Assembly (NCBI GenBank): GCA_030549775.1
Contig: CM060180.1
Coordinates: 32,957,090-33,021,089, forward strand
Direction of reading: 5' to 3'
Source: Tamarix chinensis
Taxonomy: Eukaryota; Streptophyta; Magnoliopsida; Caryophyllales; Tamaricaceae
DNA length: 64,000 bases
Below are positions 1 through 12,823 of this stretch, piece after piece (positions within the stretch are counted from its first letter, which is position 1; each line of letters begins with the position of its first letter). The position numbers and the translations under genes were made by a program. The notes under the pieces are model-generated. The model was not told the origin of the DNA. It ran no database searches and worked only from the letters and a program-made list of their open reading frames with translations.

Positions 1-41
1 TCCTATTTATTATAATTTATTCAATTATAATTATTATTAAT

Positions 42-566
<525 letters not shown>

Positions 567-1094
567 TTGTAGCATTCTTTTTGGTGAAGGGTATAAACCT
601 TTATATCACCTTTTCGTTTTAAATTACATGAATATTATTATTAGAAAATTTTAGTAGTATTTTGTATAGTAATTTTAGTATAGTATTATTTTAATTAAAA
701 ACCAAGTGTTAGGATAAGTTAGTAAATAATAGTATTTTTAGGAGGCAACCTAATTCTAGTATTTTTCCCATAATAGGTGAGCCTAGTCAAATCCCTCAAG
801 TGGTATATGAGCTCCTCCAAGACCGATGACATTTTTAGGTAAGGGGTCCTAAGGCCATTTGTGTAATATGTGATTTATATGCCATGCATGCCATGTGATA
901 TGATTTATTGTGTATTTTATTTGTATATTGTATAACTATTATGAATGCAGCATGATATGAAAGTTGAGGTATGTTTTGTGTAAATAATTGTGGCATGAGA
1001 ATTATGTGTATGAATGTGTTATTATTATGGTATTATGTGGCCCTAAGATATGCATGATAGGGTTGTAAAATAATGAAGAGGAGGGTAACAATAT

Positions 1095-1240
1095 GGTGTT
1101 AAGGTTTTGCATGGTGGTATTAATGTTGCATGGTGGTATTATGTTTTGCATGGTGGTATTAGGGTTTGCATGGTGGTATTAATGTTGCATGGTGGTATTA
1201 AGGTTTGCATGATGGTATTAATGGTTACATGGTGGAGCTA
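1095..1240 (+). repeat. Short tandem array, gcatggtggtatta units
   Basis: About seven imperfect units of 18-24 bp built on the core gcatggtggtatta stand in tandem. Related units (gcatgggtgtagg, gtggagctaggg) continue after 5747, which shows that F1a landed inside this array. Confidence 0.85.
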
Positions 1241-1560
1241 GGGCTTTGTAATCCCCTGAATTTTTAAAACCCTATCTTTTAATAAATAAATTTTATTTTG
1301 GATAAATTAGACTTTAAATATTTTTAATTTAATTATTTTATGGATTTTTGAGTGTATGAAATTTGGTATAAATATTTTAATAAATTAAAATAAATATTTT
1401 GTTATTTATCATACTCTTGTTATTTAAATAATTTTCCAAATTATTATTTTGCTAAAATTTTCCCTTTTAAATCCTTATATTTTAACTATATTAAATTAAA
1501 TTATTAAATCAATTTATTACCCAAAATTATTCTATTTTATTATTTTATCAATTAAATTAT

Positions 1561-2800
1561 TTTATTCAATTTTCCCTTTTCTTTTCTTTTTTTCCTTTTC
1601 TCTTTCTCTTTTTTCTCTTTTCATTCTTTCTCCTTTTTTTCCTTGGGCCGCTGGTGGCCTGCCCTCCTCTCCCTGGCGTGTTGGGCCTGCGGCCCAGTCC
1701 TCCCTTGCCTTTCCCGCGTCCCTTGGTCGCCCCTCTTTCCTTCTTCCTTTCTTGCCCAACCGAACTAGCCCACTCCATTCCTTCGGCCGGTCTACTCGCA
1801 CGCACCCAGCCCCTCCCCGATCCTCCTTCTTTCTTCTTCTTTCTTTCTTCTTCCACCATCACCGGTGATAATCCCGGCCTTCCTCCACCATTTTTGCCGC
1901 CCGACCTACAGCTCCCGCTCCCCCGTTGACCTCCCCTATCTCCCTCCCTCTCCTTGTTGTCATTTTCCTGCCATACCAGTCCCACCATCCCTGTCTCCCT
2001 CTCCCTCTCCCTCTCCCTGCCGACACCTTCCTCTCCCTCTCCCTGCAACCTCCATCCCCCTACCGCCTACCGCCACCCTCAAGATCCTTGTCTCCTCCCT
2101 CCTCTTCCTCTTCTATTTATTGATCCTTCCCTACCTGTTCTACGCTTTTCTTTCCCAAACTCCCCACGCTCCCCGACCCCCTCTTCTTTCCTTTCTTCTC
2201 CTCCCCTCTCTCCCCCTGTTTTTGGTTTCGCCACCCATCTCCGCCGCTCCCGCTACCTCAACCACCACCTACACCACCTCCTACCACCTTCTACCTCACC
2301 CTCGAGCCATCACAGTCTCCATCGAGCCACCCTACAGCCCATTCTTCCTCTTCTCTTCTTTTTCTCTCCCCTTCCATCCCTTCTCGGCAACCACCCTGTG
2401 CAGCCCTGATCCGCCGCCTATGCCGCCACCTGAGCCACCACAATAATCCCTACAACCCCCTCTACCACCCCAATGCTCCTTTGGCTGAAAACACCACTTA
2501 TAGGCTCTCATTTTCCCTCCCCATTTTCCTTCCTCACCAGCCTCCATCTTGACCTCCCACCTCGGCTGCCACCTTCCTAGTCTTGTTGCCTCCGCCTCCA
2601 CCACCCTTAGCCACCTTCAACCCATCCCCGACCACCACCTACACCCCCTCTACACTTCTGCACCATCCCCTTGCCCGAAATCCTTCCGCACCATGCCCTT
2701 TTCTTAGCCCCAAACCACCAACCCGAAAATACCCATTTTCCCTATTTCCACCACCTTTGAGCCCCCTCCTTTTCATTTCTTTGCATGCTGCATTAGCAGC
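1561..2800 (+). other. C/T-rich tract of F1 LTR
   Basis: A 1.2-kb strongly pyrimidine-rich, GC-richer block inside F1a. Equivalent blocks lie in the other LTRs: 9900-10530 (minus), 14975-15215, 18690-19330, 27500-28570 (minus), 33487-33900, 37200-38410 (minus), 38740-39530 and 44680-45050. By position it may be the promoter/leader region of the LTR; that is inference. Its open frames on both strands are compositional and none resembles a protein family. Confidence 0.7.
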
Positions 2801-3429
2801 ATGAGTTTCTGCATTTCTTAATCTATTTGTTTAATAATTTTAAGGTATAATCATATTTTAATTTAATTATTTGATTAATTAAGTGTTATAAAGTTTTGTA
2901 TTTTGATTTCATAATTTCTAATGTAATAAGTCTTGAATCATCTCTAGGTGGTGGTTTTGATAAATCAAGCTTGAACCTTAAACCGGAATATCGGTAAGGT
3001 TCTTTTTTGCAAAAATTGAGGTAATAGTTAAATCCCGCTTAAACTCATGGATTAATGTATGTTAGCATATTAGGCATTTTTAATGTGTATTATGCTTGAT
3101 ATATGGTGTTAATATATTATATGTGTTTTCTTATGTTGGTTGATGAAAAGGAAGTATGATAGATTATGTGCTATGTTTGGAAATATTGTTTAAGGTAGAA
3201 GTTGGTTATTAATGAAAATGTTAAGTATTATCCATGTTGTATTATGCTATTGTGATCTTAATGCATGATTAATGTTTTGTGAGTCTTAGGGGATTTTATT
3301 AATGTACCTTGTAAAAGAATATGGCCTAATATATATATGGGTGCTAATAAGTATTCTATTAATTACAAGAGTTGTGGATAAGGTGTTAATATTAAGATTT
3401 TATGTAGTAATAATAACAATTTAATATAA

Positions 3430-4400
3430 GTGGAGTAATAAGGGGTAAGATGGTAAGTTTGTAAGTAGAAGGATTAATTTGATAATTTTGTAATAAAAGG
3501 TAAAAGGGCAAATTGGTAATTTTGTAATAAAAGGGCAAATTGGTAATTTTGTAATAAAAGGGGCAATTTGGTAATTTTGTAATGAAAGGGCAATTTGGTA
3601 ATTTTATAATAAAAGGGTAAAATGGTAATTTTGTAATAAAAGGGCAAATTGATAATTTTTTAATAAAAGGGTAAAGTTGTAATTTTATAATTAAAGGGTA
3701 AAATAGTAATTTTGTGATTAACGGGCAGAATGATAATTTGGAAATTAAAAGAGGTAAGATAGTAATTTCATAATTAAGATTAAATGGAAGTTTTATAAGT
3801 AAAAGGGCGATGTGGTAATTTTTGGGAGTTAAGTGGTACAATGGTAAATTTGAAGGCAAAGGGGTAAAACTGTACTTTTGTAAATCAAAGGGGTAAAAGT
3901 GGAAATTGGAAAGGAGTAAATGGGTAATTATAATAATTGACAAGGGTAAAATAATAATTTAAATAACTAAAGGGTAATTTGATAATTTAATAATGGAGAA
4001 GGGTAAAATAGGTAAATATGATAAATGTGAGGAGTAATTTGGTAATTTAACCGACTAGAGGGTATTTGGTAATTTTAATAATGGAGTAGGGTAGTTTGGT
4101 AATCATGACAATTAAGAAGGGCAATTTGGTAATTTCAATGACAAGGGGTAATTTGGTAAATTTGATGAAGGAGAAAGGTAGTTTGGTAATTATGATTATA
4201 TAAAAGGGTAATTTGGTAATTTAACCAACCAGGGGTATTTTGGTAATTTTGACAATGAAGAAGGGTGGTTTGGTAATTGATAATAGAGGACGGTAAGTTG
4301 GTAATTAACTAAATAAAGGGTTAATTTGGTAATTAGGATAGGAGAAAGGGTAATTTGGTAATTTGACAAACTCAAGAATAATTTATTAATTATAATAAAG
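3430..4400 (+). repeat. Minisatellite inside F1 LTR (GGGTAATTTGGTAATT units)
   Basis: About 40 imperfect units of roughly 20-28 bp with the core GGGTAATTTGGTAATTT. The same array occurs in F1c (about 35860-36530, opposite strand) and F1b (about 40200-41480), so it is an ancestral part of family F1. The minus-strand open frame of 183 codons at 3392-3943 comes from this periodicity and is not a gene. Confidence 0.9.
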
Positions 4401-4699
4401 GAAAAAGGGAGAAGCAGTAACCTAACAAACTAAATGGAAAGTATATTAAGTGTAATAATTATGAAGGGGGATTAGTGACCTAATAAGTATGAGGAATAAT
4501 TTAGTAACCTAAACCAAGTAAGGGTCTAGCTAAGGACGCCTATGTGTTACACGTTTTACTTGCCTTGGATGCCTTGCACAATTTTATGTCGTGCTCTACA
4601 TGCTATTAGCTTATAGCTGGAGTTATTCATGCATGTTTAGGGCGGAATCTGTTGAATAAGATACGATAAAATACTAATCATGTAAAGAGGAAGATTATT

Positions 4700-5060
4700 G
4701 AGCCGGGTCCAGCCGATCCACCGGTTAGTAATAGTGGTTAGGTGCATTCTGCCCTATAAATGACCGATCCACCGACGAATAATAGTGGTGTGGACTTTGT
4801 CTCGCAAGTGACCGGCCCACCGGCAATAATAGTGGGGGATCCCGAGCTCAATAAACCAAACCCTAATGTGATAATTCGCTTAAAAGATACTAATTACTTA
4901 TAGTGGAACACCATGTGAGCAGGAACCAACTGATCCACTGGTTAGTAATAGTGGTTAGGTGCGTTTTGCCCTATAAGTGACCAATCCACCGACGAATAAT
5001 AGTGGTGTGGACTTTGTCCCACAAGTGACCGGCCCACCAGCTAAAATAGTGGGGTGTTCC
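4700..5060 (+). repeat. Two three-unit clusters of the CCACCGG...AATAGTGG module
   Basis: Units such as CCACCGGTTAGTAATAGTGG at 4718-4737 repeat at about 4769 and 4815, then again three times at about 4931-5053. Between the clusters lies a gagctcaataaacc segment followed by the TACTAATTACTTATAGTGG box. The same layout recurs in other LTR families in this window. Confidence 0.85.
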
Positions 5061-5601
5061 TGTACTTACATGGATTCAATAAAAGGCATGGTGTGCATCG
5101 ACTTCTGATAAAAAGATTAATTAAATAATCAATCTGGAATACGTATATACTTAACATGTGGCCTTGATCATTTATACGTGATAGAATTTCTTCATGACTT
5201 TATGTACTAAATGTGTGGGTTTGAATATTATGTTTCACCTGTCGTTATGTACGTATATAGTAGTATTTCATGTGTTACATGCGGACCTGTTTTTAAGTGT
5301 GTATTTAAAGGGTTACTCAGTACCTTAGTACTGAAGGGTTCCCTTCGTGGGGCCCCTGCCTATTCAATGGGCAGTGCCCCTTGCAGGTCGTGTTCGGTGC
5401 TGTTTAAGCAAACCTTGGGAAAGAGTGGAAGGTAATATCCGAAACTACTAGGGTTTTAATTTATCTCTTTTAAATTCTATGTATTTGTTATTTTGTAACC
5501 ACCGTTGTTGGATTTTACTCTCGTAGATTGTTTACTGCACTTATCTGATTTATACATGCTTAAGTTTCTTGTAAAATTGTATTTTACCTTTTTAGCCTTA
5601 G

Positions 5602-5647
5602 CACTTGGTACTGGAACGATGGAAGTAAACCAATCTGGTACTAAGTG
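5602..5647 (+). other. Conserved 3' LTR hairpin (F1a)
   Basis: Arms CACTTGGTACTGG (5602-5614) and CTGGTACTAAGTG (5635-5647) pair over 13 positions with three G-U wobbles and no true mismatch, around a 20-nt loop, about 100 bp before the LTR end. Equivalent hairpins lie near the 3' ends of most other LTRs here. Confidence 0.75.
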
Positions 5648-6901
5648 TGGCGGGAATATCCCCAAAGTTCACGGTTTATTAATTTGCTTCCGCTAATTTC
5701 CTTTTAATTAATGAAATTTTTCAGTAGTGAATTTTGGGGGTATTACAAGATTTGCATGGGAGTACGGTTTTATGTGGAGCTAGGGTTTTGCATGGGTGTA
5801 GGGTTTACGTGGAGCTAGGGTTTTCATAGGTGTTAGGGTATATCATGGTTAATAATGTTGGGGGTGGTTAACTAGGGTTGGAGTGGTTAACCCGAGTTGA
5901 AAAGTAAGCATGGTAGGAGGCAGACTTGCATGTCTTGGTATGAATTTCTGAATAATATACTTAAAATATTAATTACATAAAGTGGAAGATGTTGAATTGG
6001 GCCCATATTAATCCACCGACTAAAATAGTGGCAGGGTATGTTACCCTTGCGATCGATCCACCGGTAAAATAGTGGCAAGGTATGTTACCCTCGCGATCGC
6101 TCCACCGGCTATAATAGTAGGGGATCCCGAGCTCAATAAACTAAACCCTACAGTTGCTAAGACGTAAAGGACACTATCACTTACAGTGGAATAATGTATG
6201 AGAAGGGGCTAGACCGATCCACCGACTAAAATAGTGGCAGGGTATGTTACCCTCGTGACCGATCCACTGGCTGAAATAGTGGGTTTTCCGTACTTGTGCA
6301 GACTTGATAAAGAAAATGGCGTGAATAGATTTCCGATAAAAGAGTTAATTAATAATTAATCTGGAATAAGTGGGCCTTTACGTATGGACTTGATCATTTA
6401 TAAGTTGTATAATTTTCTTCATGACCTTATGTACTACATGTGTGGATTTGTAAGTGTAAGTTGAGTATTGTCTTACATGATTCTATATGCTTATGTGCTA
6501 GCCTTAGTGCTCAGTTACCTTACTCAGTACGTAGCGTACTGACCACTCATTTCATGGGTGTTGCTCATTCCGACGAGTAGAAGGCCCATTTGACCTATTG
6601 CAGGTAGGAGATGCTCATTTTGATGCTATTGATGTCTATAGGACATCAGGTGGGGTCGAGTGATTATGGGCTAGATCGGGTCTTGGAGTGGAGTGGCTGT
6701 CTTCCATTTGAGATTATTATTCATGTTATTTTTAATTATGTTTGAGCCTACAGAAATAATTTTAATATTGTTGTTATTTTAATTCTTTGAAAAACAATAG
6801 CTAGTATTTCGAATTACGTAAAGACTTTTGCGTACTTTGATTTCCATATTTATGAAATTAGACTATTTAATAATTTTATATGTAGTTTTTCTTAGCCTTA
6901 G

Positions 6902-6947
6902 CACTTGGTATTGGAACAGTATGACTGAACTGATCTGGTACTAAGTA
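6902..6947 (+). other. Conserved 3' LTR hairpin (F1')
   Basis: CACTTGGTATTGG (6902-6914) faces CTGGTACTAAGTA (6935-6947). Twelve of 13 positions can pair when G-U wobbles are allowed. The spacing to the LTR end is like that in F1a. Confidence 0.7.
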
Positions 6948-7389
6948 TGGCAGTAGCATCCCTAGAATTTATGGTTTTAATTTATAAGTCTTATTTTAAA
7001 AAAAGAAATGTGTAAATTTTGGGGGTGTTACAAATTATATGGAGTTGTAGTATGCAATATAATATTTCCAAAGAAATGAAAAACAATAGAATAGGAAAAT
7101 CAGAGAGGGAGAACTAGTTGTTGCAAGTTGGAAAGTAATCAACTTTGCACTCTACTAAAATTTATGATTTTATGTATGCTTTGAAATTAAAATGCATGAT
7201 TTGGAAAAAATAGAGTTAGGTCTAATATAGAGGAGTGTGGATTGAGTTGTCACTTTGACTTTAGCCTCACTTGAGTGCTAGGATTAGGGGTGTATGAAAG
7301 ATTTTAGGCTATGGTTGAGTGTGTAAGAGAAATGTCATAAAATCATAATTATGGTACTAGTTACACTCTTTAGTTGGGAGAAAGGTGAC

Positions 7390-10300
7390 TATAACACCCC
7401 GGAATTTACTTCTTAAAAATTTTGTTTTACAGAAGCATTAATTACAAAAAAAAAATGGGTTTTATCCCCACATTTAGTATAAGCTTGGCATCCTCTTCCA
7501 TCCTTATACTAAGTGCTAAGGCTAAAACACCACTTCACTTAAACAACATTTATAACGTCAGAACAAAGATAGAGATTACAAATTTATTTTGTCCTGATAA
7601 ATAAAAAAATATCAAGAAAAACAGTTACAATATAACAAAAGGAGAAATAACAAGGGATAGAAGTGTCCACAAAATATTCGGATCAAAAGATACTAGGGTA
7701 AACATCGGATAGTCCTAACTCTTAACCTTCTATTGGAAACCATTAAGCTAAACCGTCAAAGTACTCCTGCAAGGTCATCACTTCCCATTAAATAGGCAGA
7801 GGATCGAGAAATGGAACTTGTTAGTACTGTAGTACTAAGAAAACCATTACACTAACACTCACACTAACACTAACATGTAAGGCCACGTAAGGTAAAAAAA
7901 GAACATAGCATAGGTATATCAGGGAAGTATATAATCATAAAATGGATACATCTGATATAGTTAAGAGAAATCTAAATACCAAGGTAGGGCACTAAGGCAA
8001 CTACTGATACAACCATTCCTATAAATTCTAGATACCAAAGTAGGGTGCAAAGGAAACTACTAAACCCATATCACAACATGAAGCACACAATGGCAACTAT
8101 CAGAAACATTAAATCCATAACAACCTATTGAAATCTTCACACAAAGATTATTTCCAATTTTAATTACTCAAGGGGGATACAATAATAACCCGGAGACATA
8201 AAAGTACATCAGTAATACCGGCACACAAGGCAACACGATACCCTCCAACCATCCAACCTAGAGACATAACAACACACTAGTCATACTGGTGCATAAGGCA
8301 ACACAGTACCCTCCACACCTAGGTAACCTAATCCTTAAGTATCGATACCTCTTATAGGGCATGTAGGTCACCTATAGAGTAGACTAGGGCCTTACTAGGG
8401 CACAACCGGCACACCAAAAAATCAAATAAATCGAGGACTCCAACCTCGTCTTTAGGGTAGCTACCCTTAGAGAGAAACTATTCCCAAACTCAAGGTCTTC
8501 CACTTTATATATTATTATTTTATGGGGTGATCGCAGATATCACACATTGCATAGAAATTTTCTTTTTATACTTAGCCATTTCCCTTTGTTTCTAATTATT
8601 TAAGATAAACCCTAAGGTCATTTCCAATTATTCGAAAAAGGTGTATTAAGTTGAAATGACCAAACTGCCCACAACTCCCCAATTTACCATTTTATCCAAA
8701 TTCTTATCAAGCAGCATTATTACGAGCCATTTGTCATGAAAATGATAATAGATAATTATATATGATATGGTAACATGTGAATAATCTTTATGTCTTTGTG
8801 ACTGACTACATTATCCACTTTTCATGCATTTAGTGAATTACGTCTATAGCCTAAATCATACATTTCTAGAGTGACATATATTCTATGTAACACATATATA
8901 TAAATTTATAACATATTATGTCATTCAATAGAGTAATTAACATCACAGTGCATGGAAGGAAATACCTCAACTCTAGAACATGAGATTAACATTTATTGTA
9001 TACTAACCCTAGTCATGTGTGCATGCTTTATAATACTTAATTCAACCTTAGTTACTATGCCAAGATAATCGTAGTACACTTATCATGGTAAATTATATTA
9101 TAAGGTTGCAGGGTTTCAATTTAAACAAGTCCTAGGCATGCATATGTAATTTATTCAACAAAACACACATGCGTATATTATCAATCAATTTATACGTTGG
9201 AATATGATAAATATTTATAATTATGCCATTTACATTTATGCTAAATCAAAGAACTTGCAATTTCATTCTAGAAATTCTGAAGAAAAATACATACATATAT
9301 TTCTCTAAAAATGAGGCATAAATAATTCCCTAAGCACAACCAAATGTTATGTGTTACCACATGATCTCACATCTTAGTAGCAGGGTATGGTTTACTTCTT
9401 ATCCAAGCAAAAATGAATAATCAAGATTCACCTAGTTAGTCTCCACTCAATTCTTCAACTCCTTACATTAACACAACCAACACGCATATTAGGATATAAC
9501 ATAATGCTAAAAATAATCCAAAATTAACTAAATTAAAATGGGAAAGAGGTTAGAGAATTAACCAAAGTTAAATAGAAGCTTGAATTGTATGGAAGTGTAG
9601 GAAAATGTGTAGTGGAGCTATGGTTAAATTATTGTGGTGTTTGGACAAGGTTTGAGGTGAAAATAGGGGTGCACGACCAAAAAAGAAATTGCACTAGCAA
9701 CCAATGCAAAAGTTGCACGCTTGTACAGCACCAGTGTACAACAGGTTGAGAGAAAAAAAAATGCACAACCAAGTGGTACAAAATTATGTAGTCGGTGGTA
9801 CGACCATGCAGAAGTAGGCCGAGAGGAAAAATTATGTATGGTTAGACAATGTAAGGGTTGTAGGGTTATGCACTAGGGGATTTAAGCATTGCACGACCAT
9901 GGAGCAACCCATGCACTCTAAAATTCTGCAACAATCGAGGGAAAGGAGAAGGGAAAAGAGGCAGTAGTCGGTGGTGATGGCCGACGACGACGAGGGGGAA
10001 GGTTGGGTGACCTTGGTGGTCTGTCCACCAGCCAAAGGACGGCGAGTGGTGGCCAAGGTGGTGCTCGGTGGAGGAATGGGTGGTGCGAAGCTAAAACAGG
10101 GCAGCAATAGGGATGGAGAAGAAGAAAAAAGGAGGAGGAAGAAGAAAAAGAGGTCAACAGGTGATGGACGATGATAAAATGGAGGGGTGAAAGTTATATA
10201 TATACTAGTGTTGTGGCGTGCCAAGGAGGAGAAAAATGGCAGGGGTGGTGGCATGCAAACGGAAAATTTTGTAGAGGATAAGGGAGGGTGATGGTGGTGC

Positions 10301-10763
10301 ACAAGGGTGACGAAGGCAACAAGCAAAGAGGCAGAAAGTGATGGGGATGGTTGTCATGGTGTACGAGGGAGATGGTGTCATGGTGCAGCAGGAGCACGAG
10401 GATGGTAGGGATGATGGTGATTGGGCAGAGGAAGAGAACTCCCTCATGCCACAAAGTCGGCGTAGGAGAAGAAAGAAAAGAAAGGAAAAGAAAAGGAGAA
10501 AAAGAAAAGGAAAAGGAGAAGGTTTAGGGGATTAGTTTAGGGGTATTTTAGATTAACCATAAGTAATTAGGATTAGTGGAAATTTTCACGGGTTTTGATT
10601 TTGGTTTACGAATTATGGTTTATCAAAGTTAAGGTTTTTAGAATCGGTTAAAGTTTCAGGATATAAGGATAGGTTAAGGCTTATATAGGATTTATTAGGA
10701 TTATAATCAAATAAAGGTGCTAATGACGCAGGATTAGATTAAGCAAATTTTTAGGGTATAATA
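7390..10763 (-). mobile_element. F4a: minus-oriented solo LTR of family F4
   Basis: Plus-strand ends are TATAACACCCC at 7390 and a degenerate GGGTATAATA ending at 10763. Flanking 5-mers gtgac (7385-7389) and gcaac (10764-10768) differ by two transitions. The uninterrupted F2c copy has gttac at the same place on the sense strand, which supports a decayed target duplication. Inside, in plus-strand order: the 3' hairpin (7471-7515), repeated ccaaggtaggg...aaggcaacta units (7977-8100), a TTTAGGGTAG/CTACCC hairpin (8450-8471) and a purine-rich block (9900-10530). The family match is to F4b (53121 onward). No protein-coding gene is seen. Confidence 0.75.
7471..7515 (-). other. Conserved 3' LTR hairpin (F4a)
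   Basis: On the plus strand CATTTAGTATAAG (7471-7483) faces CTTATACTAAGTG (7503-7515): 12 of 13 pairs. The stem sequence differs from the F1 hairpin at several paired positions while pairing is kept. Confidence 0.75.
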
Positions 10764-11538
10764 GCAACCAAGTTACAAATCTAATTTGATTTGGTTAGGA
10801 GACTATTTAGGATTGAAATATTAGTTAGAGGATTGGTTACAATATATTTTGATTAATTAAATTACAAAAAAGTCCAATAATGGGCACTTATTGGGAAAAA
10901 TATCAATTGAATTCCAAAAATCATAAAAATTTATGAAAATATTTGGAATAATCTTAGAAACTCAAATATATTAAAATATTGAATATTAGAGTTGGTTTGA
11001 AGCTTGACGGATGGAAAATGACAAAAAACGGATAAGTCGCAGAAACACATTTTTTTGCAAATGCATAAAATGAATAATCGAGCGTGAAAAGGTTAAAATT
11101 GTCATAGATTGATGCGGACTATTTTAAGAATACCAAATATATGAAAATATTTCTTCTCGAAACTCATTTGATGACCAACAAATTAGAAATGGCAAAGACG
11201 ACTAAAATCGTCTAATTGCATTAACATATTTTTCCACAATTTAACAATTTGGAAGGAAATGGTGAAATATAAAAGAATAGAATGAAAGAATAAACTCAAA
11301 AATATATATTTTTTAATCAATTTAAAATTTTTTAATGGGTCAAAAAGAGTGAAAACACAATAATTGGAAGAATTGCAATAAATGCGTTTTCCACGAATGA
11401 GATAAATAATTGATGAAATGTTTAAAAATGAAAATGAATAAAATGATACTTTATAATAGAATGTATGATTTTTTCCAATACGTCTTACTAGACAAACCAC
11501 ATATAGTAAATAGGATTTGAAAAAAATGGGATATTATA

Positions 11539-12385
11539 ATCTAGGTTATGATCTATGGACTTTTTTCTTTGGAGTATAGAGCTATTAAGTTATAGTACGC
11601 CTACTTATTTTGATTCCTAGGTGTGCCTAGTGTATTAGGACATACCAATTATAGTTTGATTGAAAATATGTAGTATTATTTGGAAGGAAGACATGCAAGA
11701 ATATATAAATTGATGTTCTTTTACATTGCAAAATTGGTAAATATTTAAATATACAACCGTTTACGTGGCTTGGAGCAAAACAACAAGAATATAAAAACAA
11801 ACAAACAAGTTTTAATAATGGTTCTTATTTAAAACTGTTATTATATGATGTTTTAACAACAGTTTTAAGTAAGAGCCGTTATTAAAATTATTTTTAATTA
11901 TAGTTATCAATAAAAATTGTAATTAAAAGTTCTCATTTAATCTAAATTAGGGTTTAATAAATGTATCCTTAATCATTAAAACACTAATGTGTTTTAACAA
12001 CGGTTTTAACTCAAAACCGTTATTAAAAGATCCATTTAATGCTTATTAAATATGTAGTAAGGTTTAACAAATGCATAATTAATGATTAAAACCCTAATTC
12101 ATTAACATTTTAACAACGATTTTTGGATAAACCATTATGAAAACGTTGTTTTTAACAATAGTTGTAATTTACAAACCATTATTAAAACTGAGATTTAATA
12201 ACAGTTTCTATGTAAAACCCGTTATTAAATACCAAGTTTACTCTAATATTCACAGTTTTTTGTATATATTTTATGACAGTTATGGACCATTATTAAAGCT
12301 CTAATAACAGACAATTCAATAACGGTTTAAAACCGTTATTAAAATTATAAAATAACCGCTATTAAAACTCCTTTCTTTATCGCTC
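11539..12385 (+). mobile_element. Decayed CACTA terminal fragment
   Basis: Read on the minus strand from 12385, this matches the left end of the CACTA copies at 21289 and 60646: first the AACGGTT/AACCGTT palindromic subterminal repeats (12370 back to 11810), then the segment after the gene's stop codon (tatagagctattaagtta at about 11580, like 21930 reversed). The terminal CACTAC itself is no longer recognisable near 12385. Orientation is opposite to the two younger copies. The element stops about 340 bp before the TATA box of the germin-like gene. Its interior was apparently separated by insertion of F2' at 11538. Confidence 0.7.
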
Positions 12386-12663
12386 GAGGGAAACTATCAA
12401 ACTTTGATTAGCTTACGTATACTTTGAGACATTAAAAGTGTTTGCTATGGCAGCCGCCTTGGATTTGTTCGCATTAGTATTATATATATATTACTGGGTT
12501 TATCAGAAAATGCTTCCATGTGTATGAATACATGGAAGTAAAACTAAGTACAACAAACGAGGTCGTTATCTGTTCAATAGAAAATTAGAATATTGTTCAA
12601 CTACCGGTATAAAATAATCAACATTTGATGTAGTCAGTGAAGTTGGATATTTTCAGATTTGTC

Positions 12664-12689
12664 TGACGAAGTTTTATACGACTACGTCA
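12664..12689. promoter_or_regulatory. Paired TGACG-type motifs upstream of the germin-like gene
   Basis: TGACG at 12664-12668 and CGTCA (in TACGTCA) at 12685-12689 lie 35-60 bp before the TATA box. Two TGACG cores about 20 bp apart resemble as-1-type TGA-bZIP sites, known from defence-responsive plant promoters. Their function here is inferred from motif match only. Confidence 0.35.
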
Positions 12690-12723
12690 AAATATGGAAT
12701 GGCTAGTGAATCAAATCTTTAGG

Positions 12724-12731
12724 TATAAATA
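12724..12731 (+). promoter_or_regulatory. TATA box of the germin-like gene
   Basis: TATAAATA lies 93 bp before the start codon. A transcription start near 12755 would give a leader of about 70 bases. There is no upstream ATG between the TATA-predicted start and 12824 that would compete. Confidence 0.75.
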
Positions 12732-12823
12732 GACAATGGTTTTCACGTTGTTTGTCAAATTGAGTCATTAAAGCTAGAAAGAACTTGAGCTTTATTAGCC
12801 TATAAGAACTTTCTGTGGTAAAT

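Larger units (their letters stand above)
1247..5747 (+). mobile_element. F1a: complete 4.5-kb solo LTR of family F1
   Basis: It starts TGTAATCCCC at 1247 and ends GGGGGTATTACA at 5747. The flanking 5-mers ggctt and agatt agree at three of five positions, compatible with an old target duplication. Internal order: an AT-rich leader (1247-1560), a C/T-rich GC-richer tract (about 1561-2800), an AT-rich block, a minisatellite (3430-4400), CCACCGG module clusters (4700-5060), a CAGTAC/GTACTG hairpin (5318-5333) and the 3' hairpin (5602-5647). The first few hundred bases align by eye with the starts at 33174 (plus) and 38739 (minus), defining the family. No gag, pol or second LTR is present. Open frames in the C/T-rich tract and minisatellite are low-complexity artefacts. 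Confidence 0.8.
7033..11538 (-). mobile_element. F2': minus-oriented F2-type LTR, split by F4a and by F1'
   Basis: Segments 7033-7389 and 10764-11538, read on the minus strand, match F2c at about 55540-56430 in continuous order, so they are one LTR split by F4a. The 5' terminus (minus strand) is the degenerate TATAATATCCC at 11538. The 3' part should lie left of the window, beyond the F1' insertion. The sequence on its right is a CACTA remnant, so F2' appears inserted into that older element. No coding capacity is seen. Confidence 0.7.

Noticed and set aside
1562..2804. Overlapping open frames of 65-193 codons on both strands
   Set aside because: They are produced by a C/T-rich tract without stop codons. 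Products are Pro/Ser/Leu or Arg/Lys/Glu low complexity, with no domain, and the same block recurs in each LTR.
3392..3943. 183-codon minus-strand frame with repeated PFYPFIIKL-like units
   Set aside because: It is the translation of the F1 minisatellite. Equivalent frames occur at 40193-40604 and have no conserved start or domain.
9832..10535. Cluster of frames on both strands (up to 164 codons)
   Set aside because: Purine-rich block of the F4a LTR; compositional, and not conserved as protein in F4b.
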